Assembly: GCF_036195325.1 (NCBI RefSeq)
Contig: NZ_CP108101.1
Coordinates: 4,774,001-4,838,000, forward strand
From: Streptomyces sp. NBC_00234
GTDB lineage: Bacteria; Actinomycetota; Actinomycetes; Streptomycetales; Streptomycetaceae
Direction: 5' to 3'
DNA: 64,000 bases
The notes below the pieces were generated by a model, which was not told the origin of the DNA, ran no database searches, and saw nothing but the letters and a program-made list of their open reading frames with translations. Numbering within the stretch: the first letter of the stretch is position 1; each line of letters begins with the position of its first letter. The translations under genes were made by a program, and so were the position numbers. This document shows, piece by piece, positions 23,672-32,900 of this stretch.

Positions 23672-24898
23672 TCAGTCCTTGGCCTCGCCCAGCAGCTTCT
23701 GGAGCCGCGAGACACCCTCGACGAGGTCGGTGTCACCGAGCGCGTACGAGAGCCGCAGGTAGCCCGGCGTACCGAACGCCTCACCCGGTACGACGGCGAC
23801 CTCGGCCTCGTCCAGGATGAGCGCCGCGAGCTCGACCGAGGTGGCCGGACGCTTGCCGCGGATCTCCTTGCCGAGCAGCTCCTTCACCGAGGGGTACGCG
23901 TAGAACGCGCCCTCCGGCACCGGGCACAGCACGCCGTCGATCTCGTTGAGCATCCGCACGATGGTCTGGCGGCGGCGGTCGAAGGCCGTACGCATCTCGG
24001 CGACCGCGTCCAGGTTGCCCGAGACGGCGGCCAGCGCGGCGATCTGGGCCACGTTGGAGACGTTCGAGGTGGCGTGCGACTGCAGGTTGGTCGCGGCCTT
24101 CACCACGTCCTTGGGGCCGATGATCCACCCGACGCGCCAGCCGGTCATCGCGTACGTCTTGGCGACACCGTTGACCACGATGCACTTGTCGCGCAGCTCG
24201 GGGAGGATCGCCGGGAGCGAGGTGAAGGTGGCGTCGCCGTAGACGAGGTGCTCGTAGATCTCGTCGGTCAGCACCCACAGGCCGTGCTCGACGGCCCAGC
24301 GGCCGATCGCCTCGGCGTCGGCCTCGCTGTAGACGGCGCCGGTCGGGTTGGACGGCGAGACGAAGAGAACGACCTTCGTACGCTCGGTGCGCGCCGCTTC
24401 CAGCTGCTCGACGGAGACCCGGTAACCGGTGGTCTCGTCGGCCACGACCTCGACCGGGACACCGCCGGCGAGACGGATGGACTCCGGGTAGGTGGTCCAG
24501 TAGGGCGCCGGGACGATGACCTCGTCGCCCGGGTCGAGGATCGCGGCGAACGCCTCGTAGATGGCCTGCTTGCCGCCGTTGGTCACCAGGACCTGGGAGG
24601 CGTCGACCTCGTAGCCGGAGTCGCGCAGCGTCTTCTCTGCGATGGCGGCCTTGAGCTCCGGGAGCCCGCCGGCCGGGGTGTAGCGGTGGTACTTCGGGTT
24701 GCGGCACGCCTCGACCGCGGCTTCGACGATGTAGTCGGGCGTCGGGAAGTCGGGCTCACCGGCGCCGAAGCCGATCACCGGACGGCCGGCGGCCTTCAGG
24801 GCCTTGGCCTTGGCGTCGACGGCGAGGGTCGCGGACTCGGAAATCGCACCGACGCGGGCGGAGACCCGACGCTCGGAGGGAGAAGTTGCAGCGCTCAT
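23672..24898 (-). CDS. aspC: Pyridoxal-phosphate-dependent aspartate aminotransferase
   Basis: 408 residues, class I/II fold-type I aminotransferase. Landmarks are IGFGAGEPDFPTPD, TPAGGLPELKAA, NGGKQAIYEAF, PYWTTYPE, VSPSNPTG, DEIYEHLVY, the PLP-binding Lys in NGVAKTYAMTGWRVGW, and the substrate Arg in LRLSYA. It belongs to the bacterial Ib-like AspC group. ATG 24898 has GGGAG upstream; ATG 24907 would add three residues. A strong terminator follows on the same strand. Confidence 0.94.
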   Translation of the reverse strand: MSAATSPSERRVSARVGAISESATLAVDAKAKALKAAGRPVIGFGAGEPDFPTPDYIVEAAVEACRNPKYHRYTPAGGLPELKAAIAEKTLRDSGYEVDASQVLVTNGGKQAIYEAFAAILDPGDEVIVPAPYWTTYPESIRLAGGVPVEVVADETTGYRVSVEQLEAARTERTKVVLFVSPSNPTGAVYSEADAEAIGRWAVEHGLWVLTDEIYEHLVYGDATFTSLPAILPELRDKCIVVNGVAKTYAMTGWRVGWIIGPKDVVKAATNLQSHATSNVSNVAQIAALAAVSGNLDAVAEMRTAFDRRRQTIVRMLNEIDGVLCPVPEGAFYAYPSVKELLGKEIRGKRPATSVELAALILDEAEVAVVPGEAFGTPGYLRLSYALGDTDLVEGVSRLQKLLGEAKD

Positions 24899-24950
24899 GG
24901 CGCCCATGCTCCCAGACCGGAAAAGCCGTCGGCACACGGGTTTCAGGGAC

Positions 24951-24980
24951 CGGACAGGACTCGGACAGCATGCGGACAGG
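24951..24980. repeat. Three CGGACAG direct repeats at 11-bp spacing
   Basis: Copies start at 24951, 24962 and 24973, so each is one helical turn from the next. They sit between aspC (minus) and tRNA-Trp (plus) and may bind a regulator. Confidence 0.7.
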
Positions 24981-24999
24981 ACCGGTCGGTTCCTATCTG

Positions 25000-25029
25000 T
25001 TCGACGCAGCGGCGTTGAGCACGTACACT
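25000..25029 (+). promoter_or_regulatory. Candidate promoter upstream of tRNA-Trp/secE
   Basis: TTCGAC (25000-25005), 18-nt spacer, TACACT (25024-25029). A second -10-like sequence TAGGTT lies at 25093-25098, closer to the tRNA. Neither can be preferred from sequence alone. Confidence 0.4.
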
Positions 25030-25112
25030 CACCTGTCGTTGGCCTTCACCAGCCGCACCGTTTCAGCTTCTGGTTCATTCCGGGGGATGCGGTAGGTTGG
25101 TGGAAACCACAA

Positions 25113-25185
25113 AGGGTCGTAGCTCAATTGGTAGAGCACTGGTCTCCAAAACCAGCGGTTGGGGGTTCAAGTCCCTCCGGCCCTG
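25113..25185 (+). tRNA. tRNA-Trp (CCA)
   Basis: 73 nt. Acceptor AGGGTCG pairs with CGGCCCT, with one G-T pair; anticodon CCA at 25146-25148 in loop CTCCAAA closed by CTGGT/ACCAG; T-arm GGGTTCAAGTCCC. It directly precedes secE, a conserved actinobacterial arrangement. Confidence 0.96.
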
Positions 25186-25291
25186 CTACACACGTCTTCG
25201 CCAGGATGTGTGCGCATGTACGTACTTCATTGCACAGTCGTGCGGCTCCCCCGGGCGCGGCACGGCCACGACCCGGAATCAGGTGAGTAGC

Positions 25292-25579
25292 GTGACGGAC
25301 GCCGTGGGCTCCATCGACATGCCTGATGCTGAGGATGAAGTCCCCGAGTCGAAGAAGAAGACTCGGAAGGGCGGCAAGCGCGGCAAGAAGGGCCCCCTGG
25401 GCCGGCTCGCGCTGTTCTACCGCCAGATCGTCGCCGAGTTGCGCAAGGTCGTCTGGCCGACTCGCAATCAGCTGACGACGTACACATCCGTGGTGATTGT
25501 GTTCGTAGTCGTCATGATTGGTCTCGTTACCGTGATTGACTTCGGATTCGCGCGGGTCATCAAGTACGTCTTCGGCTGA
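25292..25579 (+). CDS. secE: Protein translocase subunit SecE
   Basis: 95-residue single-span subunit of the SecYEG channel. A Lys-rich cytoplasmic stretch (SKKKTRKGGKRGKKG) is followed by FYRQIVAELRKVVWPTRNQLTTYT, the conserved amphipathic helix, and one membrane segment (about 66-88). GTG 25292 is chosen to start after the tRNA; the frame upstream overlaps tRNA-Trp. nusG follows after 73 nt. Confidence 0.95.
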   Translation: MTDAVGSIDMPDAEDEVPESKKKTRKGGKRGKKGPLGRLALFYRQIVAELRKVVWPTRNQLTTYTSVVIVFVVVMIGLVTVIDFGFARVIKYVFG

Positions 25580-25586
25580 TCCCGCG

Positions 25587-25610
25587 AAGGGCGCCTCACA
25601 GGCGCCCCTT
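25587..25610 (+). terminator. Hairpin between secE and nusG
   Basis: AAGGGCGCCT and AGGCGCCCCTT flank a CAC loop, with TTTCG after. Possibly a partial terminator that sets the secE to nusG ratio. Confidence 0.65.
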
Positions 25611-25652
25611 TCGCATGTTCCAGCCATTTGTATCCAGGAAGAAGCAGCCATC

Positions 25653-26543
25653 GTGTCTGACCCGAACCTGAACGACGCCGCCGAGCCTACGGTGGACGCC
25701 GTCGAGTCCGCCGAGGACGAGCTCGACATCGTTGAGGCGGCGGACTCCGTGGAGCCCGACCAGGCCGAAGCTGCCGACGAAGCCGCGGGTGAGCCCTCCG
25801 AGGAGGCCGCCGTGCACGTCGAGTCCGACGCTGAAGAGTCCGCGGACGAGGAGTCCGACGAAGAGGTGGCCGAGGCCGCCGACGACGAGAGCGCCGACGA
25901 GGAAGAGGCCGAGCCGGCCGCCCCCGTCGACCCCGTCGCCGCCCTGCGCGAGGAGCTCCGCACTCTCCCCGGCGAGTGGTACGTCATCCACACGTACGCC
26001 GGTTACGAGAAGCGCGTGAAGGCCAACCTCGAACAGCGTGCGGTTTCGCTCAACGTCGAGGAGTTCGTCTACCAGGCGGAAGTCCCCGAGGAAGAGATCG
26101 TTCAGATCAAGAACGGTGAGCGGAAGAACGTCCGTCAGAACAAGCTCCCGGGTTACGTCCTGGTGCGCATGGACCTGACGAACGAGTCCTGGGGTGTTGT
26201 CCGCAACACGCCCGGCGTCACCGGCTTCGTGGGCAACGCCTACGACCCGTACCCGCTGACCCTCGACGAGATCGTCAAGATGCTCGCCCCCGAGGCCGAG
26301 GAGAAGGCAGCCCGCGAGGCCGCCGAGGCCGAGGGCAAGCCGGCTCCGTCCCGCAAGGTCGAGGTCCAGGTTCTGGACTTCGAGGTGGGCGACTCGGTCA
26401 CCGTCACCGACGGCCCGTTCGCGACACTGCAGGCGACGATCAACGAGATCAACGCCGACTCGAAGAAGGTTAAGGGCCTCGTCGAGATCTTCGGTCGCGA
26501 GACCCCGGTCGAGCTCAGCTTCGACCAGATCCAGAAGAACTAG
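25653..26543 (+). CDS. nusG: Transcription termination/antitermination factor NusG, acidic N-terminus
   Basis: 296 residues. Residues 1 to about 100 are an extremely acidic, Ala/Glu/Asp-rich, probably disordered extension absent from the 180-residue E. coli protein. The NGN domain follows (GEWYVIHTYAGYEKRVKAN from residue 107, NKLPGYVLVRMDL, GVTGFVG), then a KOW domain (FEVGDSVTVTDGPFA ... VKGLVEIFGRETPVEL). NusG binds RNA polymerase beta-prime and links it to Rho or ribosomes. GTG 25653 has an AGGAAG site. Confidence 0.96.
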   Translation: MSDPNLNDAAEPTVDAVESAEDELDIVEAADSVEPDQAEAADEAAGEPSEEAAVHVESDAEESADEESDEEVAEAADDESADEEEAEPAAPVDPVAALREELRTLPGEWYVIHTYAGYEKRVKANLEQRAVSLNVEEFVYQAEVPEEEIVQIKNGERKNVRQNKLPGYVLVRMDLTNESWGVVRNTPGVTGFVGNAYDPYPLTLDEIVKMLAPEAEEKAAREAAEAEGKPAPSRKVEVQVLDFEVGDSVTVTDGPFATLQATINEINADSKKVKGLVEIFGRETPVELSFDQIQKN

Positions 26544-26573
26544 CAGCTTCCGCAGGTTTCTGGACACATGCCT

Positions 26574-26623
26574 ACCGAGCAGGTCAGACAGGCTCTCGCA
26601 GCCGTCTGACCTGCTCGGTTTTT
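26574..26623 (+). terminator. Terminator after nusG
   Basis: ACCGAGCAGGTCAGAC (26574-26589) pairs with GTCTGACCTGCTCGGT (26604-26619), followed by five T. One of the strongest in the window. Confidence 0.93.
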
Positions 26624-26649
26624 GGTCGCGCAGCTATACCCGTTATCGT
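26622..26649 (+). promoter_or_regulatory. Promoter of rplK-rplA
   Basis: TTGGTC (26622-26627), 16-nt spacer, TATCGT (26644-26649). The -35 overlaps the T-run of the nusG terminator. A CATCC...GGATG hairpin lies in the leader near 26665. Confidence 0.6.
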
Positions 26650-26718
26650 TGTGCGGTATGCCTGCATCCGGATGACCGGATGACGGCGAAAAACTCTCAC
26701 TAGGACCCGGAGAGAGCA

Positions 26719-27153
26719 ATGCCTCCCAAGAAGAAGAAGGTCACGGGGCTTATCAAGCTCCAGATCAACGCCGGTGCGGCCAACCCGGCTCCGCCGGTCG
26801 GCCCCGCACTGGGCCAGCACGGCGTCAACATCATGGAGTTCTGCAAGGCCTACAACGCCGCGACCGAGTCGCAGCGTGGCATGGTCGTGCCGGTGGAGAT
26901 CACGGTCTACGAAGACCGCTCCTTCACCTTCATCACGAAGACTCCGCCGGCCGCCAAGCTGATCCTCAAGGCCGCGGGTGTGGACAAGGGCTCCGGCGAG
27001 CCGCACAAGACCAAGGTTGCCAAGCTGACGGCTGCCCAGGTTCGCGAGATCGCCACGACGAAGCTCCCCGACCTGAACGCCAACGACCTCGACGCCGCGT
27101 CGAAGATCATCGCTGGCACCGCCCGTTCCATGGGCATCACGGTCGAAGGCTGA
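26719..27153 (+). CDS. rplK: 50S ribosomal protein L11
   Basis: 144 residues, normal length. [35 protein letters not shown] is the proline-rich N-domain that contacts 23S rRNA and release/stringent factors; the RNA-binding C-domain follows. L11 is needed for RelA activation and is the site of thiostrepton action. GAGAG precedes ATG 26719. It forms a two-gene operon with rplA. Confidence 0.97.
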
Positions 27154-27234
27154 TCCAGCCCTTCAAGCCCTCAGTGGTAGGACCAAGCGCTGGTCCGCAC
27201 CACGACTCCACACTCTGAAACCACAGGAGTAGAA

Positions 27235-27957
27235 GTGAAGCGCAGCAAGAACCTCCGCGCTGCGGACGCCAAGATCGACCGGGAGCGCACCTACGCCCCG
27301 CTCGAGGCCGTCCGTCTCGCCAAGGACACCGCCGCCACCAAGTTCGACGGCACCGTCGAGGTCGCGTTCTGCCTGGGTGTTGACCCTCGCAAGGCCGACC
27401 AGATGGTCCGTGGCACCGTGAACCTCCCGCACGGCACCGGCAAGACCGCCCGGGTCCTGGTCTTCGCGACCGGTGACCGTGCTGCGGCAGCGGAAGCCGC
27501 GGGCGCCGACATCGTCGGCGCCGACGAGCTCATCGACGAGGTGGCGAAGGGCCGTCTGGACTTCGACGCCGTCGTCGCCACCCCGGACCTCATGGGCAAG
27601 GTCGGCCGCCTGGGCCGCGTGCTCGGTCCGCGTGGTCTGATGCCGAACCCGAAGACCGGCACCGTCACCCCCGATGTCGTCAAGGCTGTCAACGACATCA
27701 AGGGCGGCAAGATCGAGTTCCGCGTCGACAAGCACTCGAACCTGCACTTCATCATCGGCAAGGTTTCTTTCGATGACACGAAGCTGGTCGAGAACTACGC
27801 CGCGGCGCTCGAGGAGATCCTCCGTCTGAAGCCGTCCGCCGCCAAGGGCCGCTTCATCAAGAAGGCGGTCATGAGCACGACGATGGGCCCCGGCATCCCG
27901 CTGGACTCCAACCGCGTGCGCAACCTCCTCGTCGAGGAGGACCCGGCCTCCGTCTGA
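27235..27957 (+). CDS. rplA: 50S ribosomal protein L1
   Basis: 240 residues of the L1 stalk protein, with MKRSKNLRAA, GTGKTARVLVFATGD, LGPRGLMPNPKTGTVTPDV and GKVSFDD. In many bacteria L1 also represses its own operon by binding the rplK leader. GTG 27235 has an AGGAGT site. Confidence 0.97.
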   Translation: MKRSKNLRAADAKIDRERTYAPLEAVRLAKDTAATKFDGTVEVAFCLGVDPRKADQMVRGTVNLPHGTGKTARVLVFATGDRAAAAEAAGADIVGADELIDEVAKGRLDFDAVVATPDLMGKVGRLGRVLGPRGLMPNPKTGTVTPDVVKAVNDIKGGKIEFRVDKHSNLHFIIGKVSFDDTKLVENYAAALEEILRLKPSAAKGRFIKKAVMSTTMGPGIPLDSNRVRNLLVEEDPASV

Positions 27958-27996
27958 GCCCCCGTGCTCACCCGGTAGCCGCGTCACGGCATTCCG

Positions 27997-28030
27997 ACGG
28001 GCCCCGCACCTTCCGAGGTGCGGGGCCCGT
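27997..28030 (+). terminator. Terminator after rplA
   Basis: ACGGGCCCCGCACCT (27997-28011) pairs with AGGTGCGGGGCCCGT (28016-28030) around TCCG. There is no long T-run, but the 15-bp GC-rich stem is complete. Confidence 0.82.
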
Positions 28031-28118
28031 CCCCGTATCCCCGGAGACGCTTTCGTGGGCCTCCGGGGACCCGGACAGCGCGTTCCAAACCTCCCGCACC
28101 ACTCGAACCGGGACGGAT

Positions 28119-28148
28119 TTGCTCCGCGAGCCCCGGGTCACGTACTCT
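28119..28148 (+). promoter_or_regulatory. Promoter of rplJ-rplL
   Basis: TTGCTC (28119-28124), 18-nt spacer, TACTCT (28143-28148). Placed directly ahead of the L10 leader. Confidence 0.6.
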
Positions 28149-28154
28149 CCTGAA

Positions 28155-28315
28155 GAAGCCAAAGACCGCTGGTCGTTGCTGTGCTCTCGCAAGAGGGACC
28201 GGTGACCGAAGGATCCGTGAAGAACGGACGACCTGCGCAGGTGACTGTGGAAAGCTCCCGGACTTCGTGCGGTTGAGCTACGCCCTGGCACTTGTGCTGG
28301 GGCGTTTTGTTTTTC
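28155..28315 (+). promoter_or_regulatory. Ribosomal protein L10 leader
   Basis: The segment holds AAGCCAAAGACCGCTGGT and ACCGGTGACCGAAGG, resembling the L10(L12)4 binding region of bacterial rplJ leaders, then a hairpin ACGCCC (28280-28285)/GGGCGT (28300-28305) followed by TTTGTTTTT. The layout suggests feedback by L10 through termination or translation. Confidence 0.75.
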
Positions 28316-28363
28316 CCGGCCCCTTCTGAGCGGTCCTCATCACCCGGAAGGAGGCCGACGCTC

Positions 28364-28921
28364 ATGGCAAGGCCCGACAAGGCTGCCGCGGTAGCCGAGC
28401 TGACGGACCAGTTCCGCAGCTCGAACGCCGCTGTGCTGACCGAGTACCGGGGTCTCACCGTGGCGCAGCTCAAGACGCTGCGTCGTTCGCTCGGTGAGAA
28501 CGCCCAGTACGCCGTGGTGAAGAACACGCTGACCAAGATTGCGGCCAACGAGGCCGGGATCGACACGCTGGACGACCTGTTCGCAGGTCCGACGGCGGTT
28601 GCCTTCATCACCGGTGACCCGGTGGAGTCGGCGAAGGGTCTTCGTGACTTCGCCAAGGACAACCCGAACCTCATCATCAAGGGCGGTGTCCTTGATGGTA
28701 AGGCGCTGACCGCTGATGAGATCAAGAAGCTCGCGGACCTCGAGTCCCGCGAGGTTCTGCTCGCCAAGCTGGCCGGCGCCATGAAGGGCAAGCAGACTCA
28801 GGCTGCGCAGCTCTTCCAGGCTCTGCCGTCGAAGTTCGTCCGCACCGCGGAAGCGCTTCGCGCCAAGAAGGCCGAGCAGGGCGGTGCCGGTACGCCGGCT
28901 CCCGCCGAGGCTGCCGAGTAA
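28364..28921 (+). CDS. rplJ: 50S ribosomal protein L10
   Basis: Base of the L7/L12 stalk, 185 residues. The start MARPDKAAAVAELTDQF and the segments LTEYRGLTVAQL, YAVVKNTLTKIAA and VLLAKLAGAMKG are typical. The C-terminal helix (QAAQLFQALPSKFVRTAEAL) binds L12 dimers, and a Pro/Ala-rich tail ends the protein. GGAAGGAGG supports ATG 28364; the open frame upstream is only the leader. Confidence 0.97.
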   Translation: MARPDKAAAVAELTDQFRSSNAAVLTEYRGLTVAQLKTLRRSLGENAQYAVVKNTLTKIAANEAGIDTLDDLFAGPTAVAFITGDPVESAKGLRDFAKDNPNLIIKGGVLDGKALTADEIKKLADLESREVLLAKLAGAMKGKQTQAAQLFQALPSKFVRTAEALRAKKAEQGGAGTPAPAEAAE

Positions 28922-29003
28922 CCACTCGGTAGTCCAGCGGGCACCACGTACGCCCGCCGACATATACATCCGGCACCTGCCGAATTAGTGGAAGGACGCC
29001 ATC

Positions 29004-29387
29004 ATGGCGAAGCTCAGCCAGGAAGACCTGCTCGCTCAGTTCGAGGAGCTCACCCTCATCGAGCTCTCCGAGTTCGTTAAGGCGTTCGAGGAGAAGTTCG
29101 ACGTCACCGCCGCCGCGGCCGTCGCCGTTGCCGGCCCCGCCGGCCCGGGCGCCGTTGCCGAGGCCGCTGAGGAGCAGGACGAGTTCGACGTCATCCTCAC
29201 CGCCGCCGGTGACAAGAAGATCCAGGTCATCAAGGTCGTGCGCGAGCTGACCTCCCTGGGCCTCAAGGAGGCCAAGGACCTCGTGGACGGCGCCCCGAAG
29301 CCCGTCCTCGAGAAGGTCGCCAAGGAGGCCGCCGAGAAGGCTGCCGAGTCCCTCAAGGGCGCCGGCGCCTCCGTCGAGGTCAAGTGA
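29004..29387 (+). CDS. rplL: 50S ribosomal protein L7/L12
   Basis: 127 residues, acidic. N-terminal dimerisation helix (LSQEDLLAQFEELTLIELSEF), Ala/Gly hinge (about 36-55) and C-terminal domain (EFDVILTAAGDKKIQVIKVVREL, LGLKEAKDLVDGAPKPVLE) that recruits GTPase factors. GGAAGGA precedes ATG 29004. A terminator-like hairpin lies 60 nt after the stop, before rpoB. Confidence 0.97.
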   Translation: MAKLSQEDLLAQFEELTLIELSEFVKAFEEKFDVTAAAAVAVAGPAGPGAVAEAAEEQDEFDVILTAAGDKKIQVIKVVRELTSLGLKEAKDLVDGAPKPVLEKVAKEAAEKAAESLKGAGASVEVK

Positions 29388-29447
29388 TCCTGCGAGTCAT
29401 CTGACTCCTCAGGACCGTCCCTGCCGCGAGGCGGGGATGTCACATCG

Positions 29448-29484
29448 CAAAGGGCGATCACCCATTCGGGTGGTCGCCCTTTGG
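29448..29484 (+). terminator. Terminator or attenuator after rplL
   Basis: CAAAGGGCGATCACCC pairs with GGGTGGTCGCCCTTTG around ATTC. No long T-run follows. Such a hairpin would give the excess of L12 over polymerase subunits. Confidence 0.78.
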
Positions 29485-29747
29485 CGTACCCGTGGCGGCT
29501 GCCTTGCTCTTCTGCCGCTGACGAGTATCGTGATCTTCGCCGTGCGCCTCTCAGGGGCCGCCAGCAGGCGTTCTGAGGCACCTGGAGGGGATCTCCGGGA
29601 CCACCTCCTGGCTGAGGGGCCTTGACGAACCGCACGCGGCGCGCAATTCTCAGGACGCGTCGTCACATCGATCCGCATCCGAGGCATGGATCGAGAGTGA
29701 AGAGGGCAGTAAAGAAGTGCGCACCCCGCGCGAGGGCTAGGCATAGG

Positions 29748-29773
29748 TGTTGAGAACAGCTGTTGAGAGCAAC
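29748..29773. repeat. Tandem 13-nt repeat upstream of rpoB promoter
   Basis: TGTTGAGAACAGC (29748-29760) is followed directly by TGTTGAGAGCAAC (29761-29773); 11 of 13 positions agree. It ends 22 bp before the -35. Confidence 0.8.
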
Positions 29774-29795
29774 GTGGGTCTCTGAGAACCCCGAC

Positions 29796-29824
29796 TGGAC
29801 ATCAGTGTGGCACTTGGCTACACT
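29796..29824 (+). promoter_or_regulatory. Promoter of rpoB-rpoC
   Basis: TGGACA (29796-29801), 17-nt spacer, TACACT (29819-29824). Close to the ideal HrdB promoter. Confidence 0.72.
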
Positions 29825-29986
29825 GACCCTTTGCGCTGCCTGTTAGCTGCCTCCTGCCCGTCACCAGGGGCATGCCCAATCTTGAGCACCGTTGGCCGAT
29901 CCTCCCTGACCTGGGATTTCTGTCTCCGTGTCCAACTTGGGACCGGTACGCGCGTAGTGAGTCCGAGCCCTCGGAAGGACCCCCTC

Positions 29987-32900
29987 TTGGCCGCCTCGCG
30001 CAACGCCTCGACCGCGAATACGAACAACGGCGCCAGCACCGCCCCGCTGCGCATCTCTTTTGCAAAGATCAAGGAGCCCCTCGAGGTTCCGAACCTCCTC
30101 GCGCTGCAGACCGAGAGCTTTGACTGGCTCCTCGGCAATGCCGCCTGGAAGGCTCGCGTCGAGGCTGCTCTGGACAGTGGACAAGACGTCCCCACCAAGT
30201 CCGGCCTGGAGGAAATCTTCGAGGAGATTTCACCGATCGAGGACTTCTCCGGGTCGATGTCGCTTACGTTCCGCGACCACCGCTTCGAGCCCCCGAAGAA
30301 CTCGATCGACGAGTGCAAGGAGCGCGACTTCACGTTCGCCGCGCCGCTCTTCGTCACGGCCGAGTTCACCAACAACGAGACCGGCGAGATCAAGTCCCAG
30401 ACGGTCTTCATGGGCGACTTCCCGCTCATGACCAACAAGGGCACCTTCGTCATCAACGGCACCGAGCGTGTCGTCGTGTCGCAGCTGGTCCGCTCGCCGG
30501 GTGTCTACTTCGACTCCTCGATCGACAAGACGTCCGACAAGGACATCTTCTCCGCGAAGATCATCCCGTCCCGGGGTGCCTGGCTGGAGATGGAGATCGA
30601 CAAGCGCGACATGGTCGGTGTCCGCATCGACCGCAAGCGCAAGCAGTCCGTGACCGTACTCCTGAAGGCTCTCGGTTGGACCACCGAGCAGATCCTCGAG
30701 GAGTTCGGCGAGTACGAGTCCATGCGCGCCACCCTGGAGAAGGACCACACCCAGGGCCAGGACGACGCGCTCCTCGACATCTACCGCAAGCTGCGCCCGG
30801 GCGAGCCGCCCACGCGCGAGGCTGCTCAGACGCTGCTCGAGAACCTCTACTTCAACCCGAAGCGCTACGACCTCGCGAAGGTCGGCCGCTACAAGGTGAA
30901 CAAGAAGCTCGGCGCGGATGAGCCGCTCGACGCCGGTGTTCTCACCAGCGACGACATCATCGCGACCATCAAGTACCTGGTGAAGCTGCACGCCGGGGAG
31001 CTCGAGACCGTCGGCGAGTCCGGCCGGACGATCGTCGTCGAGACCGACGACATCGACCACTTCGGCAACCGTCGTCTGCGTAACGTCGGCGAGCTCATCC
31101 AGAACCAGGTCCGTACGGGTCTGGCTCGTATGGAGCGCGTCGTGCGTGAGCGCATGACGACCCAGGACGTCGAGGCGATCACGCCGCAGACCCTGATCAA
31201 CATCCGGCCGGTCGTCGCCTCCATCAAGGAGTTCTTCGGCACCAGCCAGCTGTCGCAGTTCATGGACCAGAACAACCCGCTGTCGGGTCTCACCCACAAG
31301 CGCCGCCTGTCGGCTCTTGGCCCGGGTGGTCTGTCCCGTGAGCGGGCCGGCTTCGAGGTCCGTGACGTGCACCCGTCCCACTACGGACGCATGTGCCCGA
31401 TCGAGACCCCTGAAGGCCCGAACATCGGTCTGATCGGTTCGCTCGCCTCGTACGGACGCGTCAACGCGTTCGGTTTCATCGAGACGCCGTACCGCAAGGT
31501 CGTCGACGGTCAGGTCACCGACGAGGTCGACTACATCACGGCCGACGAGGAAGACCGTTACGTCATCGCCCAGGCGAACGCGACGCTCTCCGACGAGCTG
31601 CGCTTCACCGAGCCCCGTGTCCTGGTCCGCCGTCGTGGCGGAGAGGTCGACTACGTGCCCGGCACGGACGTCGACTACATGGACGTCTCGCCGCGCCAGA
31701 TGGTGTCCGTCGCCACCGCGATGATCCCCTTCCTGGAGCACGACGACGCCAACCGTGCCCTCATGGGCGCGAACATGATGCGGCAGGCGGTGCCGCTCAT
31801 CAAGTCCGAGGCGCCGCTCGTCGGCACCGGCATGGAGTACCGCTGCGCCACCGACGCCGGTGACGTGCTCAAGGCCGAGAAGGACGGTGTGGTCCAGGAG
31901 GTCTCCGCGGACTACATCACGGTCACGAACGACGACGGCACGTACACCACGTACCGCATCGCCAAGTTCATGCGCTCCAACCAGGGCACCTCGGTCAACC
32001 AGAAGGTTGTCGTCTCCGAGGGCGACCGGGTCGTCGCCGAGCAGGTGCTCGCCGACGGACCGGCCACCGAGAACGGTGAGATGGCCCTGGGCAAGAACCT
32101 GCTCGTGGCGTTCATGCCGTGGGAGGGTCACAACTACGAGGACGCGATCATCCTGTCGCAGCGCCTCGTGCAGGACGACGTCCTCTCCTCGATCCACATC
32201 GAGGAGCACGAGGTCGACGCCCGTGACACCAAGCTCGGCCCGGAGGAGATCACCCGGGACATCCCGAACGTCTCCGAAGAGGTCCTCGCGGACCTCGACG
32301 AGCGCGGCATCATCCGTATCGGTGCCGAGGTCACGGCCGGTGACATCCTCGTCGGCAAGGTCACGCCCAAGGGTGAGACCGAGCTGACGCCGGAGGAGCG
32401 TCTGCTCCGCGCGATCTTCGGTGAGAAGGCGCGCGAGGTGCGCGACACCTCGCTGAAGGTGCCGCACGGCGAGATCGGCAAGATCATCGGCGTCCGCGTC
32501 TTCGACCGCGAAGAGGGCGACGAGCTGCCGCCGGGCGTGAACCAGCTGGTTCGCGTCTACGTCGCGCAGAAGCGCAAGATCACCGATGGTGACAAGCTCG
32601 CCGGCCGTCACGGCAACAAGGGCGTCATCTCGAAGATCCTGCCGATCGAGGACATGCCGTTCCTGGAGGACGGCACCCCGGTCGACATCATCCTCAACCC
32701 GCTGGGTGTCCCGTCCCGAATGAACCCGGGACAGGTCCTGGAGATCCACCTCGGCTGGCTCGCCAGCCGCGGATGGGACGTCTCCGGCCTCGGTGACGAG
32801 TGGGCCCAGCGCCTGCAGGCCATCGGCGCCGACCAGGTCGCCCCCGGCACCAACGTCGCCACCCCGGTCTTCGACGGTGCCCGTGAGGACGAGATCACCG

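Larger units (their letters stand above)
27958..28363 (+). other. rplA-rplJ intergenic region
   Basis: No coding gene. It contains, in order, the rplA terminator, the rplJ promoter and the L10-type leader listed separately. Confidence 0.85.
29388..29986 (+). other. rplL-rpoB intergenic region
   Basis: 599 nt with a hairpin at 29448-29484, a tandem 13-nt repeat at 29748-29773, the best rpoB promoter match at 29796-29824 and a leader of about 155 nt. No gene is supported; the open frame from 29807 is the untranslated leader of rpoB. Confidence 0.75.
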
